Assembly: GCF_001043955.1 (NCBI RefSeq)
Contig: NZ_LABZ01000112.1
Span: 1-40,611 of the forward strand
DNA length: 40,611 nucleotides
Origin: Methylobacterium tarhaniae
GTDB taxonomy: Bacteria; Pseudomonadota; Alphaproteobacteria; Rhizobiales; Beijerinckiaceae
Direction: 5' to 3'
The translations under genes and the position numbers were made by a program. Of this stretch, positions 34,065-40,611 are shown one piece after another; position 1 is the first letter of the stretch; each line of letters begins with the position of its first letter. The notes under the pieces were generated by a model. It worked only from the letters and a program-made list of their open reading frames with translations. It made no database searches and was not told where the DNA came from.

Positions 34065-36032
34065 ATGAACGACATCAACGACGACGAGACCGGGGCGCCG
34101 CAGCGGCGTCGCGGACGGGACGAGGCATCCGCGGGCTCCCCGGAGGGGCAGGCTTCCGGCAAGCGTGGAGCACCGGCGGCGGCCGCCAAGCCGGCGGCCG
34201 AGCCGGAGCCGGAGCGCATCGCCAAGGCGATCGCCCGGGCGGGCGTAGCCTCGCGCCGCGACGCCGAGGCGATGATTGCGGAAGGCCGCGTGACCCTGAA
34301 CGGCCAGCGCCTCGATTCGCCGGCGGTGAACGTGACCCCCGACGACCGCATCACGATCGACGGCGAGCCGCTGCCGACCCGCGAGCGCACCCGGCTGTGG
34401 CTGTTCCACAAGCCCCGCGGCGTCGTCACCACCGCCCGCGATCCGGAGGGGCGCCAGACGGTGTTCGACGTGCTGCCCGAGGACATGCCCCGGGTGGTGG
34501 CGATCGGCCGGCTCGACATCAACACCGAGGGGCTCCTGCTCCTCACCAACGATGGGGGCCTGGCCAAGGTCATCGCCCATCCGGAAACCGGGTGGCTGCG
34601 CCGCTACCGCGTGCGCGCCTTCGGCGACATCGACCAGGCGATGCTGGACGGGTTGCGCAAGGGCGTGACCATCGACGGGATGGAATACGGCCCGGTCGAG
34701 GCGACGATCGACCGGGCGCAGGGCGACAACGTCTGGCTGACGCTCGGCCTGCGCGAGGGCAAGAACCGCGAGGTCAAGCGGATCCTCGAGCATCTCGGCC
34801 TGTCGGTGAACCGGCTGATCCGGCTCTCCTTCGGGCCGTTCCAGCTCGGCGACCTCGAGGTCGGGCTGGTCGAGGAGATCCGCACCCGGGTGCTGAAGGA
34901 CCAGCTCGGCAACACGCTCGCCGAGCAGGCCGGCGTCGACTTCACCAGCCCGGTGCGCGAGCCGATCGCGCCGTTCGGCTCGCCGAAGGCCGCCACCCGG
35001 GCGGCGCAGGAGGGGGGGGCGCCCCGCGGGCGCGACCCGGCCCGGCCGCAATTCGGCAAGCCGCCCGCGGCGCCTGCGGCCCGCCGGGCCCCGGCGCGCA
35101 CGGTGTGGCGCGATCCCGAGGCCGAGGCTGCCGGCGACCTTCCGAATCGCGGCCGGGTGCACCGGCGCGGCGACAGCCCGCAGGAGATTCGCGCCGCCAC
35201 CGCGGATGCGCCGCGCAAGCGCGTCGGCGCCATCGCCTCGGGCGACCGCCGGGTGCTCGTCGAGCGCCTGGTGGCCCAGCCGCAGGAGGAGGCGGCCCCG
35301 CACCGCCGCACCAAGTTCCGCGGCGGCGACCGTGACGGCGCGCCGACCCGTGGCCCGGGCGGCGACGATCGCCCGATGCGCCGGGACCGCGACGGTGCCG
35401 CCCCGCGGGGCGGCGCCAAGGCCGGCCTCGCCGACGAGGGCGGGCGCGGCCGCGGCTTCGGCCGGCCTGGCGGACGCCCGGAGGGCGGCGAGAGCCGTGG
35501 CTTCGGGGGCCGCTCCGGTGGCGAAGGCCGTTCCTTCGGCGGCGAGGGGCGCGGTCCGGGCGGCGGCGGTCGCTCGTTCGAGGGCCGGTCCGGCGGCGAA
35601 GGCCGCTCCTTCGGCGGCGGGAACCGCGGCTTCGGCGGCAAGGGCGAGGGCCGTCCGGGCGGCGCCGGTCGTTCGTTCGAGGGTCGTTCAGGCGGCGGCG
35701 AAGGTCGCTCCTTCGGGGGCGAAGGCCGTGGTGGTGGCGGTCGCTCGTTCGAAGGCCGGTCCGGCGGCGGCGAAGGCCGTTCGTTCGGGGCCAAGCCCGG
35801 GGGCAAGTCGTTCGGCGGAAAGCCGTTCGGGGCCAAGCCCGGCGGTGGCAAATCCTTCGGGAGCAAGTCCTTCGCCGGCAAGGGCGAAGGCCGTCCCGGT
35901 GGCGGCGGTGGCCGGCCCGGGGGCAAGCCCTTCGGCAAGCCGGGCGGCGGGTTCCGCTCGGGCGGCCCCGGCGGGGCGAAGCCCGGTGGACGCGGGGGTC
36001 GCCCCGGCGGCGGCCGGCCGCAGCGCGGCTGA
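34065..36032 (+). CDS. rluB: 23S rRNA pseudouridine synthase RluB with long Gly-rich tail
   Basis: The 655-residue product has an S4 RNA-binding domain (about 48-95: RIAKAIARAGVASRRDAEAMI) and an RsuA/RluB-type pseudouridine synthase core with the catalytic Asp in GRLDINTEGLLLL (about 149-161). The core ends near residue 290. The remaining 365 residues are disordered: first Pro/Arg/Ala-rich, then about 210 residues of Gly/Arg/Ser/Phe with units such as GGEGRSFGG and RSFEGRSGG. The ATG at 34065 is chosen. It is about twice the usual length. rsmD follows by nine bases, so both act in rRNA modification. Confidence 0.95.
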   Translation: MNDINDDETGAPQRRRGRDEASAGSPEGQASGKRGAPAAAAKPAAEPEPERIAKAIARAGVASRRDAEAMIAEGRVTLNGQRLDSPAVNVTPDDRITIDGEPLPTRERTRLWLFHKPRGVVTTARDPEGRQTVFDVLPEDMPRVVAIGRLDINTEGLLLLTNDGGLAKVIAHPETGWLRRYRVRAFGDIDQAMLDGLRKGVTIDGMEYGPVEATIDRAQGDNVWLTLGLREGKNREVKRILEHLGLSVNRLIRLSFGPFQLGDLEVGLVEEIRTRVLKDQLGNTLAEQAGVDFTSPVREPIAPFGSPKAATRAAQEGGAPRGRDPARPQFGKPPAAPAARRAPARTVWRDPEAEAAGDLPNRGRVHRRGDSPQEIRAATADAPRKRVGAIASGDRRVLVERLVAQPQEEAAPHRRTKFRGGDRDGAPTRGPGGDDRPMRRDRDGAAPRGGAKAGLADEGGRGRGFGRPGGRPEGGESRGFGGRSGGEGRSFGGEGRGPGGGGRSFEGRSGGEGRSFGGGNRGFGGKGEGRPGGAGRSFEGRSGGGEGRSFGGEGRGGGGRSFEGRSGGGEGRSFGAKPGGKSFGGKPFGAKPGGGKSFGSKSFAGKGEGRPGGGGGRPGGKPFGKPGGGFRSGGPGGAKPGGRGGRPGGGRPQRG

Positions 36033-36041
36033 GCCTGACCG

Positions 36042-36599
36042 ATGCGGATCGTCGGAGGGGAGTTGCGCGGCCGCGGCCTCGCCGGGCCGCGCAGCGACGC
36101 GATTCGGCCGACCTCGGACCGGCTGCGCGAGGCGCTGTTCAACGTCTTGGGCCATGCCTACGACGATCCGGTCGCGGGCGCCCGGGTCCTCGACCTGTTC
36201 GCCGGCACCGGGGCTTTGTCCTGCGAGGCGATCTCCCGCGGCGCGGCCTTCGCGCTCCTCGTCGACGAGGGGGCGGAGGCCCGCGGCGTGATCCGCACCA
36301 ACCTCGACACCCTCGGACTCGGCGGGGTGACCCGGCTGTTTCGCCGCGACGCCACCCGCCTCGGCGCGGCGCCGCCCGGCGAGCGGTTCGGCCTCGTCTT
36401 CTGCGATCCGCCCTATGGCCGCGACCTCGCCCCGAAGGCGCTGAGCGCGGCACGGGAGGGCGGCTGGCTCGCGCCGAACGCCCTCGCGGTGGTGGAGGAG
36501 GCGGCCTCCGCCGTCCTGGCCGCGCCGGAGGGTTTCTCGGAGCTGGAGCGCCGGACCTACGGCGACACCCAGGTGGCGTTCTGGCGCCTCACTTCCTGA
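36042..36599 (+). CDS. rsmD: 16S rRNA (guanine(966)-N2)-methyltransferase RsmD
   Basis: The 185-residue methyltransferase begins MRIVGGELRGRGLAGP and has RPTSDRLREALFNVL, the SAM site RVLDLFAGTGALSCEAISRG and the catalytic FCDPPYG. All are standard for RsmD. It lies nine bases after rluB in the same direction. Its last 11 bases overlap the end of the convergent protease gene. Confidence 0.97.
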   Translation: MRIVGGELRGRGLAGPRSDAIRPTSDRLREALFNVLGHAYDDPVAGARVLDLFAGTGALSCEAISRGAAFALLVDEGAEARGVIRTNLDTLGLGGVTRLFRRDATRLGAAPPGERFGLVFCDPPYGRDLAPKALSAAREGGWLAPNALAVVEEAASAVLAAPEGFSELERRTYGDTQVAFWRLTS

Positions 36600-37431
36600 C
36601 CATCTCGTCGAGCGCGCCGGCGAAGCTGCCGGCGGCGACCCCGACGCCGCTCGCCGAGCGGTAGGCCCGGCCGACCCGCACGCCCTGCGTCACCGCGGTG
36701 TGAATGCCGACGAGCGCCGCGCCGCCATCGGCGTCGAGCACCAGCACAGGCGCACCGGATTCCCCCGACATCGATTCGCACAGGTCGCTGAGCGTGCCGG
36801 CGGCCGGAGCGTCGATCCGGGCCGAGCAGCCGTGATGGATCACCGGCAGGTACGGCCGGTCGGCGGCGTAGCCGGCGAGCGCCACCACCGCACCCGGCCG
36901 GCTTCCCGGCAGATCGGCGTTCGGCAGCACCAGCCAGGGCACCGGCTTCAGCCCGAGTGGCTGGCGCAAGGTGAGGATCACCCAGTCCCTCCCGATCATC
37001 TCGGGCGCGATCGCCCCCCGGGCCGGCTGCGCCGCCGCCCGCAGGTCGATACCGGGGGCGAGGCGGAAGGCCTCGACCGCGGCGGTGCCGGTATTCAGGT
37101 CGCGGGCCTGGCCGGCGACGAAATGGACTTGGTGCGGCTTGACCCAGGTATCGAGGCGGGCATCGAACAAGCAATGGGCGGCGGTGAGCACGTGACGCGG
37201 CCCGACCAGGGTGCCGGTGCAGTGGCTGCGATGCGCGGGTCCCTGCACCACGTTGACCCGCCCGATCGCCGTGAACGGCCAGGCGGTCGGCTCCATCGGC
37301 ACGCGCTTGTCCGGAGGAGCGCCCTGGGCCCTGGCCGGGGCGGCGAGCCCGAGCGCCAGCGCCAGCGCGAGGACCTGTCGGACCGGACGTTGTCCCCGCA
37401 GCGGCATCGTCGTCGGTTCCCGTAACGTCAT
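36589..37431 (-). CDS. secreted trypsin-like serine protease
   Basis: The 280-residue product of the S1 family has a signal sequence (about 17-35, ending ARA-QG). The triad is visible as TAAHC (His86), DWVILTL (Asp149) and GESGAPV (Ser225). Cys pairs near 71/87 and 202/218 fit the family disulfides in the periplasm or outside. The ATG at 37431 follows GAGGAGAATCG; the frame upstream to 37590 is non-coding in style. The role may be envelope quality control or external proteolysis. It converges on rsmD with an 11-base overlap. Confidence 0.92.
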   Translation of the reverse strand: MTLREPTTMPLRGQRPVRQVLALALALGLAAPARAQGAPPDKRVPMEPTAWPFTAIGRVNVVQGPAHRSHCTGTLVGPRHVLTAAHCLFDARLDTWVKPHQVHFVAGQARDLNTGTAAVEAFRLAPGIDLRAAAQPARGAIAPEMIGRDWVILTLRQPLGLKPVPWLVLPNADLPGSRPGAVVALAGYAADRPYLPVIHHGCSARIDAPAAGTLSDLCESMSGESGAPVLVLDADGGAALVGIHTAVTQGVRVGRAYRSASGVGVAAGSFAGALDEMVRK

Positions 37432-37706
37432 CGATTCTCCTCGTATTGGACCGGCCCGGGGCCAGTGTTCAAGCGTCGGCCTCCAAGACGAGGGCAGGGA
37501 CGGCGAGGTTCGGCTCGCCGCCGTTGCGGCGCGGTCCCGCCGTGGCCTGACGCTCATCCGATCGGAGGGGGCGTTGGGTGGCGCGCTCATAAATTGTTCA
37601 TCTATGGCGCGATGCCCGGAACTGGCAGGCTGCCGTCGAGGTTAATCGCCCGGGTATCATTACGGTTTTTTCAAGAACCCACCGCCGTACTCACTGGAGG
37701 GGCTCG
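37432..37706. other. divergent gap between protease and secreted unknown
   Basis: These 275 bases hold no plausible gene. The right half (about 37585-37690) is clearly richer in A and T, with a TTTTTT run near 37665, and probably carries the promoter of the plus-strand gene. No clear -35/-10 pair or palindrome was found. Confidence 0.5.
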
Positions 37707-38396
37707 ATGCCGCTGCACCAGACCATGCCGGCTGCCCGGCTCCGCGCCCTGCTCCTGGCGGTGACGTCGGGATGCCTGCTGATCGCCTCGAGCGCAGGCG
37801 CGCAGGCGCAGAGCGACGGCCTGGATTTTCTCCGGCAGATCTTTTCCGGCCCGCCCGCCGCCCCGGCTCCGGTGGCCCAGCCTTACGCCGTCCAGCCCTA
37901 CGCGGCCCAGCCCTACGATGCGCCGATCCGGCAGCGGGCGAGCCGGCGCAGCCGCCTCGCGGCCCAGGCCCGGGCCGTGCGCGGCCGCACCCGCTACGTC
38001 GCACTTCCGAAGGCCGAGAAGGTGCTGAAGGAGCCGAAGCCAATCGCGATCACGGTCTCGCCGCTCAAGTCCCTCGATGCCCGTACCGCGCTCCTGCGCG
38101 ACCCGACGCTTCGGCCCGGCGACATCGTCATCATGCCCGAGGGGCCGCGGGTGTTTCACGGCGTTCCCGATTCCGACAAGCACAAGATGAGCGACTTCCA
38201 GGACGTGAACCGTCCCGGCGTGGTGGCGGCCAAGACTCGCAAGGAGCTGCTGGCCATGACGGCGCCGATCGGGGCGCTGCCGGCCGATGCCGCCCGCCGG
38301 ATGATGGCGCAGTACCAGAAGGCCTCGACGAAGGCGGCCGTGGCCACGCCGCGCGTCGAGGCGGCCCTGGCGCGGGTGGTGTATCCGGCCCGGTGA
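37707..38396 (+). CDS. secreted hypothetical protein
   Basis: The 229-residue product is not assigned to a family. It has a signal peptide of about 35 residues (LRALLLAVTSGCLLIASSAGAQA). A short PY-repeat follows (AQPYAVQPYAAQPY), then an Arg-rich stretch (RQRASRRSRLAAQARAVRGR) and a conserved-looking domain of about 130 residues (LRDPTLRPGDIVIMPEGPRVFHG, then KLLAMTAPIG-like helices). A GGAGG box precedes the ATG. It may be an envelope or surface protein. Similar unassigned proteins are common in Rhizobiales, in my recollection. Confidence 0.75.
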   Translation: MPLHQTMPAARLRALLLAVTSGCLLIASSAGAQAQSDGLDFLRQIFSGPPAAPAPVAQPYAVQPYAAQPYDAPIRQRASRRSRLAAQARAVRGRTRYVALPKAEKVLKEPKPIAITVSPLKSLDARTALLRDPTLRPGDIVIMPEGPRVFHGVPDSDKHKMSDFQDVNRPGVVAAKTRKELLAMTAPIGALPADAARRMMAQYQKASTKAAVATPRVEAALARVVYPAR

Positions 38397-38528
38397 AGGA
38401 CGCGGGCTTCCGGCCTGCGGCAACGAAGGTGTGATTGACCGCGAGCCGGGCGGCGCGGCGCCCGACCACGCTTGCTAGGATGCGGGCGGGCCGCAATCGG
38501 GCGGCCTCCCGCGTCGAGTCGTGTCCGC

Positions 38529-38999
38529 ATGTCGAATCCGAGCAGGTTCCCGCACCGCGCGCCGTCCGATGGCGAGAGCCTGCCTCGTCCCGGGACCCGT
38601 CGCCCGTCCGTCGTCGCCCTGGTGGCCATCCTGGCCGCCGGCGCCCTGCTGGCGCCGCTCGGACCCGTTCGCGCGGCGGAGGGCTCCGTGCTGGTGGCGC
38701 AGTGCAAGAGCCTCCTGCGCGGCGCCAAGATGCGGGGCAACGACGTCGAGTTCCGCCAGGATCCGGAGACCGTCGGCTGCTGGGCCTTCATGGGCGCGGT
38801 GCAGGACCTCGCCGGCGTCGCCGACTCCGCCAACCAGCCCCCGTTGCTCGGCGCCTGCCTGCCGCCCGACGGCAACCGGCTCCAGCTCGTGCGGGCGGTG
38901 GTGGCCTATGGCGGCGCCCATCCGCCGGCCCTGCGCGAGAAGGCGGGCGTCCTGGCCCTGCTCGCCCTGCGCGATGCCTTCCCATGCCGCAAGGAGTAA
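38529..38999 (+). CDS. Rap1a/Tai-like secreted protein
   Basis: The 156-residue product has an N-terminal membrane/signal segment (about 28-50) and a mature domain of the Rap1a/Tai immunity fold. Its pattern is LVAQCKSLLRG, VGCWAFMGAVQDLAGV, LGACLPPDGNRLQLVRAVVAYG and ALREKAGVLALLALRDAFPC. The paired cysteines fit the family. Named members protect against type VI amidase effectors, but many relatives have no effector nearby, as here. The start is the ATG at 38529; a longer frame to 38472 exists. Confidence 0.75.
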   Translation: MSNPSRFPHRAPSDGESLPRPGTRRPSVVALVAILAAGALLAPLGPVRAAEGSVLVAQCKSLLRGAKMRGNDVEFRQDPETVGCWAFMGAVQDLAGVADSANQPPLLGACLPPDGNRLQLVRAVVAYGGAHPPALREKAGVLALLALRDAFPCRKE

Positions 39000-39014
39000 C
39001 TTGCCGCAAGGAGT
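38985..39014. repeat. 13-bp direct repeat carrying a Shine-Dalgarno box
   Basis: TGCCGCAAGGAGT occurs at 38985-38997, over the end of the Rap1a/Tai-like gene, and again at 39002-39014. The second copy places AAGGAG five bases before an ATG at 39019. Confidence 0.75.
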
Positions 39015-39018
39015 GACG

Positions 39019-39069
39019 ATGCGGAATGCTCTCCCGCTCGTATCGGCGAAGGTTCCGCAATCCTGGTGA
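39019..39069 (+). CDS. possible 16-residue leader-like peptide
   Basis: An ATG with an ideal AAGGAG and five-base spacing opens a 16-codon frame, MRNALPLVSAKVPQSW, ending in TGA. The ribosome site arises from a 13-base duplication of the preceding gene's end. It may be translated, but no function is suggested and it could be chance. Confidence 0.25.
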   Translation: MRNALPLVSAKVPQSW

Positions 39070-39272
39070 GAGTAAACGATCGCCGGCACGGCTGATCAGC
39101 CGGCCACGATCGACGCGAGGGCATCGCTGTCGCGGCCAAAAGGTTCCCGGCAATATTTCCTGCGGCCCCGCTTGCTCCGGCGGGCACGGCTCATACTCTT
39201 AGTGAGTAAGCGGACCAGGGCGCCGGATACGGCTTTATCCTGGCCCGCGACCCGCTCGATCGGAGGATGAAC

Positions 39273-39593
39273 ATGGCCAAGGCCGACAGGCACAACATGG
39301 GTCCCGGGGCGCAGGGCAAAGGGTCCGGCACCGGCGCGATGACCGAGCTGCCCGAGGGCATCCTCGAGGAGAACATGGTGCTCAGCAACCGCGACAAGGC
39401 CCAGCACGGCGCGGCGCGGGGTCTCGACAGCAAGTTCGTGCAGACCGAGCAGTATCACGACCACGCCGCCAACCGGCGCAACTTCGATCAGACGATGCCC
39501 GAGCGGGCCGAGCAGAATACCAGCGGCCTCGAAGCCCCGATGACCACCACCTCGGGTGACGACAGCGCGCTCGCCCGCCGGCAGCACAAGTAG
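39273..39593 (+). CDS. hydrophilic small protein, unknown
   Basis: The 106-residue product is rich in Asn, Gln, His, Asp and Gly with no membrane segment (KADRHNMGPGAQGKGSGTGAM, then EGILEENMVLSNRDKAQHG). It is probably disordered and resembles small stress-related proteins in composition. The ATG at 39273 has GGAGG six bases upstream; the ATG at 39267 is too close. A strong terminator follows. The family is not recognised. Confidence 0.75.
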   Translation: MAKADRHNMGPGAQGKGSGTGAMTELPEGILEENMVLSNRDKAQHGAARGLDSKFVQTEQYHDHAANRRNFDQTMPERAEQNTSGLEAPMTTTSGDDSALARRQHK

Positions 39594-39617
39594 CGGACCA
39601 TCGCCGCCATGAAGGCA

Positions 39618-39647
39618 GCCCCCGTCCCGACCGGGACGGGGGCTTCT
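39618..39647 (+). terminator. strong hairpin terminator
   Basis: GCCCCCGTCCCG (39618-39629) pairs exactly with CGGGACGGGGGC (39632-39643), followed by TTCTTCG. It lies 24 bases after the small-protein stop codon. Confidence 0.8.
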
Positions 39648-39672
39648 TCGTGACGCAAGTCGGGATCGGAGA

Positions 39673-40038
39673 TCAGGGTTCGCCGCGCAGGCCGCTCGCC
39701 AGCTCCCGGTTGATCCGGATCAGGGCCGTCAGCTTGTCGGCGCTGGGCTCGATCATCGCGTCGAGGGTGCGGGTGAACACGAAGGCACCGAGGCGGGCCA
39801 TCGAGGTCTTCATCTCCTCGGGCATGGGCGCGTCCGGCTCCGTCGCGGCCGTCGAGAGCAGCGTCCAGACCTTGCGGTTGAAGCCGAGCGCGTCGTTGAG
39901 CGTCGGCTGCTGGGCGTCCCAATTGTCCTGAATCGCCTGCAGGCGGGCGGCCGCCTTGATCAGCACCGCGGCTTCCGCCTCGCGGGGTGTCAAGGCCACC
40001 TGGGCCGTTCGCGCATAGGCGTTCGCGGCGTAGCTCAT
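39673..40038 (-). CDS. flaF: flagellar biosynthesis regulator FlaF
   Basis: The 121-residue product begins SYAANAYARTAQVALTPREAEA and ends LTALIRINRELASGLRG, the FlaF hallmarks. In the middle are LGFNRKVWTLL and MARLGAFVFTRT. In alphaproteobacteria FlaF promotes flagellin assembly and acts with FlbT, which limits it. No flbT or flagellin gene is next to it here. The ATG at 40038 is the family start. Confidence 0.94.
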   Translation of the reverse strand: MSYAANAYARTAQVALTPREAEAAVLIKAAARLQAIQDNWDAQQPTLNDALGFNRKVWTLLSTAATEPDAPMPEEMKTSMARLGAFVFTRTLDAMIEPSADKLTALIRINRELASGLRGEP

Positions 40039-40218
40039 CGTCTGCCTCTCCGGAGGGCCGCTGCGGTGGCCCCGGGGCAGGTCTGCCATCGATTTGTTAA
40101 GCTTGAGTTGTGAAAGAGGAGCGACTGAGAGAGGACCGACGTAGCGGCAACCGGCTTGCACCGCGTGGGCCGGGCTCGCCCTCAAACCGCTACGATGTCG
40201 GCGCAAGGACCGGCCGCT

Positions 40219-40488
40219 ATGCTGAACTTCCTCCTCGGCGCCGTCGCGGGCGCATTGATGGCCGCCGTGGCGACGGTCGCGGCCCTGCGCAATCCGGATG
40301 TCCAGGTGAAGATGGGCATCGTGCGGCCCGAGCCGGTCACGATCCAGACGCGGCGCCCGGATCCGGTCTGCCCGCCGTCGCCGGCGGTGCAGGCCCAGGG
40401 TCAAGTCCATCCGCAGGCAACGAGCCCGCAGGTCGGCCAGCCGGAGATGTTGTTCGCCCGGCGCCGGTTCTGGTCGGTCGCGCCGTGA
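40219..40488 (+). CDS. small membrane-anchored hypothetical protein
   Basis: The 89-residue product has one N-terminal membrane segment (LNFLLGAVAGALMAAVATVAAL). A hydrophilic Pro/Gln-rich part follows (RPEPVTIQTRRPDPVCPPSP, then QGQVHPQATSPQ) and an Arg-rich end. The ATG at 40219 has AAGGA about ten bases upstream; starts at 40195 and 40156 are in frame. No family is recognised. Confidence 0.6.
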   Translation: MLNFLLGAVAGALMAAVATVAALRNPDVQVKMGIVRPEPVTIQTRRPDPVCPPSPAVQAQGQVHPQATSPQVGQPEMLFARRRFWSVAP

Positions 40489-40503
40489 GGGCGACCGGAT
40501 CGG

Positions 40504-40611
40504 TCAGACGCTGCTGAGCAGCAGCATCACCACGGTGGTCGCCGCGGTCGAGCCGAGGAAGCCGCAGAGCGCCGCCGTGAAGGAATGGGCGCCGGTGGCG
40601 GGGGCGGAGAG
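40504..40611 (-). CDS. partial membrane protein, C-terminal end only
   Basis: The last 35 codons of a minus-strand gene enter from the window edge and stop at 40504. They read HSFTAALCGFLGSTAATTVVM then LLLSSV, a hydrophobic helix with an Ala/Thr-rich face. Codon use is like the neighbours. It converges on the small membrane protein gene with a 15-base gap. The family cannot be told. Confidence 0.5.
   Translation of the reverse strand, partial: LSAPATGAHSFTAALCGFLGSTAATTVVMLLLSSV

Noticed and set aside
39096..39587. 163-codon minus-strand frame opposite the small hydrophilic protein
   Set aside because: The plus-strand gene has a GGAGG site and a terminator; the minus frame has neither.

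Overview
The window is very GC-rich, alphaproteobacterial chromosomal DNA. Gene content and order point to Rhizobiales, most likely Methylobacterium or a close relative. Pointers are a formate-tetrahydrofolate ligase of the C1 pathway, FlaF, a DUF6894 protein, the hemD / mitofilin (Mic60) / HemY-like gene order, divergent tsaD and hemD, and short intergenic palindromes of the REP type common in this group. No rRNA, tRNA, CRISPR array, transposase or phage gene was seen. The assignment is inference from protein families and style, not from a marker-gene comparison.

Layout. 1-2.4 kb: REP-like DNA, a BAX-inhibitor-1 membrane protein, then an ECF sigma factor and its membrane anti-sigma factor. 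2.5-8.4 kb: a complete glutamate/aspartate ABC transporter (gltIJKL order, minus strand) that diverges from two overlapping genes resembling dgcN and dgcA, the recently described N-acetylation/racemisation route for D-glutamate. 8.4-10.9 kb: small accessory genes (EthD-like, a 93-residue unknown, a membrane-anchored orphan of the adenylate-cyclase-type N-terminal domain, a DUF6894 protein, a glycine-repeat membrane protein). 11-20.7 kb: core metabolism, with fhs, then the overlapping tsaD-GNAT-gpsA operon facing it, then hemD, mic60-like and hemY-like genes on the plus strand.

20.7-28.2 kb: a REP pair, then a four-gene peptide-type ABC importer (Tat-exported binding protein, two permeases, fused double ATPase) divergent from an M20 amidohydrolase. 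This looks like an uptake-and-hydrolysis unit for a peptide-like or N-acyl/aminobenzoyl amino acid. 28.2-31 kb: csaA, a HigB/HigA-like toxin-antitoxin pair with lower GC than its surroundings and clear operator-like half-sites, then an isolated ureG and an unknown gene. 31-34 kb: a transglutaminase-like protein, an mntH manganese transporter with an MntR-type box, and tadA. 34-36.6 kb: rluB with a very long Gly/Arg/Phe/Ser tail, and rsmD. 36.6-40.6 kb: a secreted trypsin-like protease, a secreted unknown, a Rap1a/Tai-like protein, small unknowns, flaF, and a partial membrane protein running off the window.

The most coherent functional stories are D-glutamate import plus conversion (2.5-8.4 kb) and substrate import plus amide hydrolysis (20.9-28.2 kb). 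The best regulatory signals are the inverted repeats upstream of mntH, the toxin-antitoxin pair, the transglutaminase gene, the amidohydrolase and the adenylate-cyclase-domain orphan. Nothing in the window is clearly a new defence or mobile system. The novelty lies mainly in orphan domains, fusions and regulatory palindromes.
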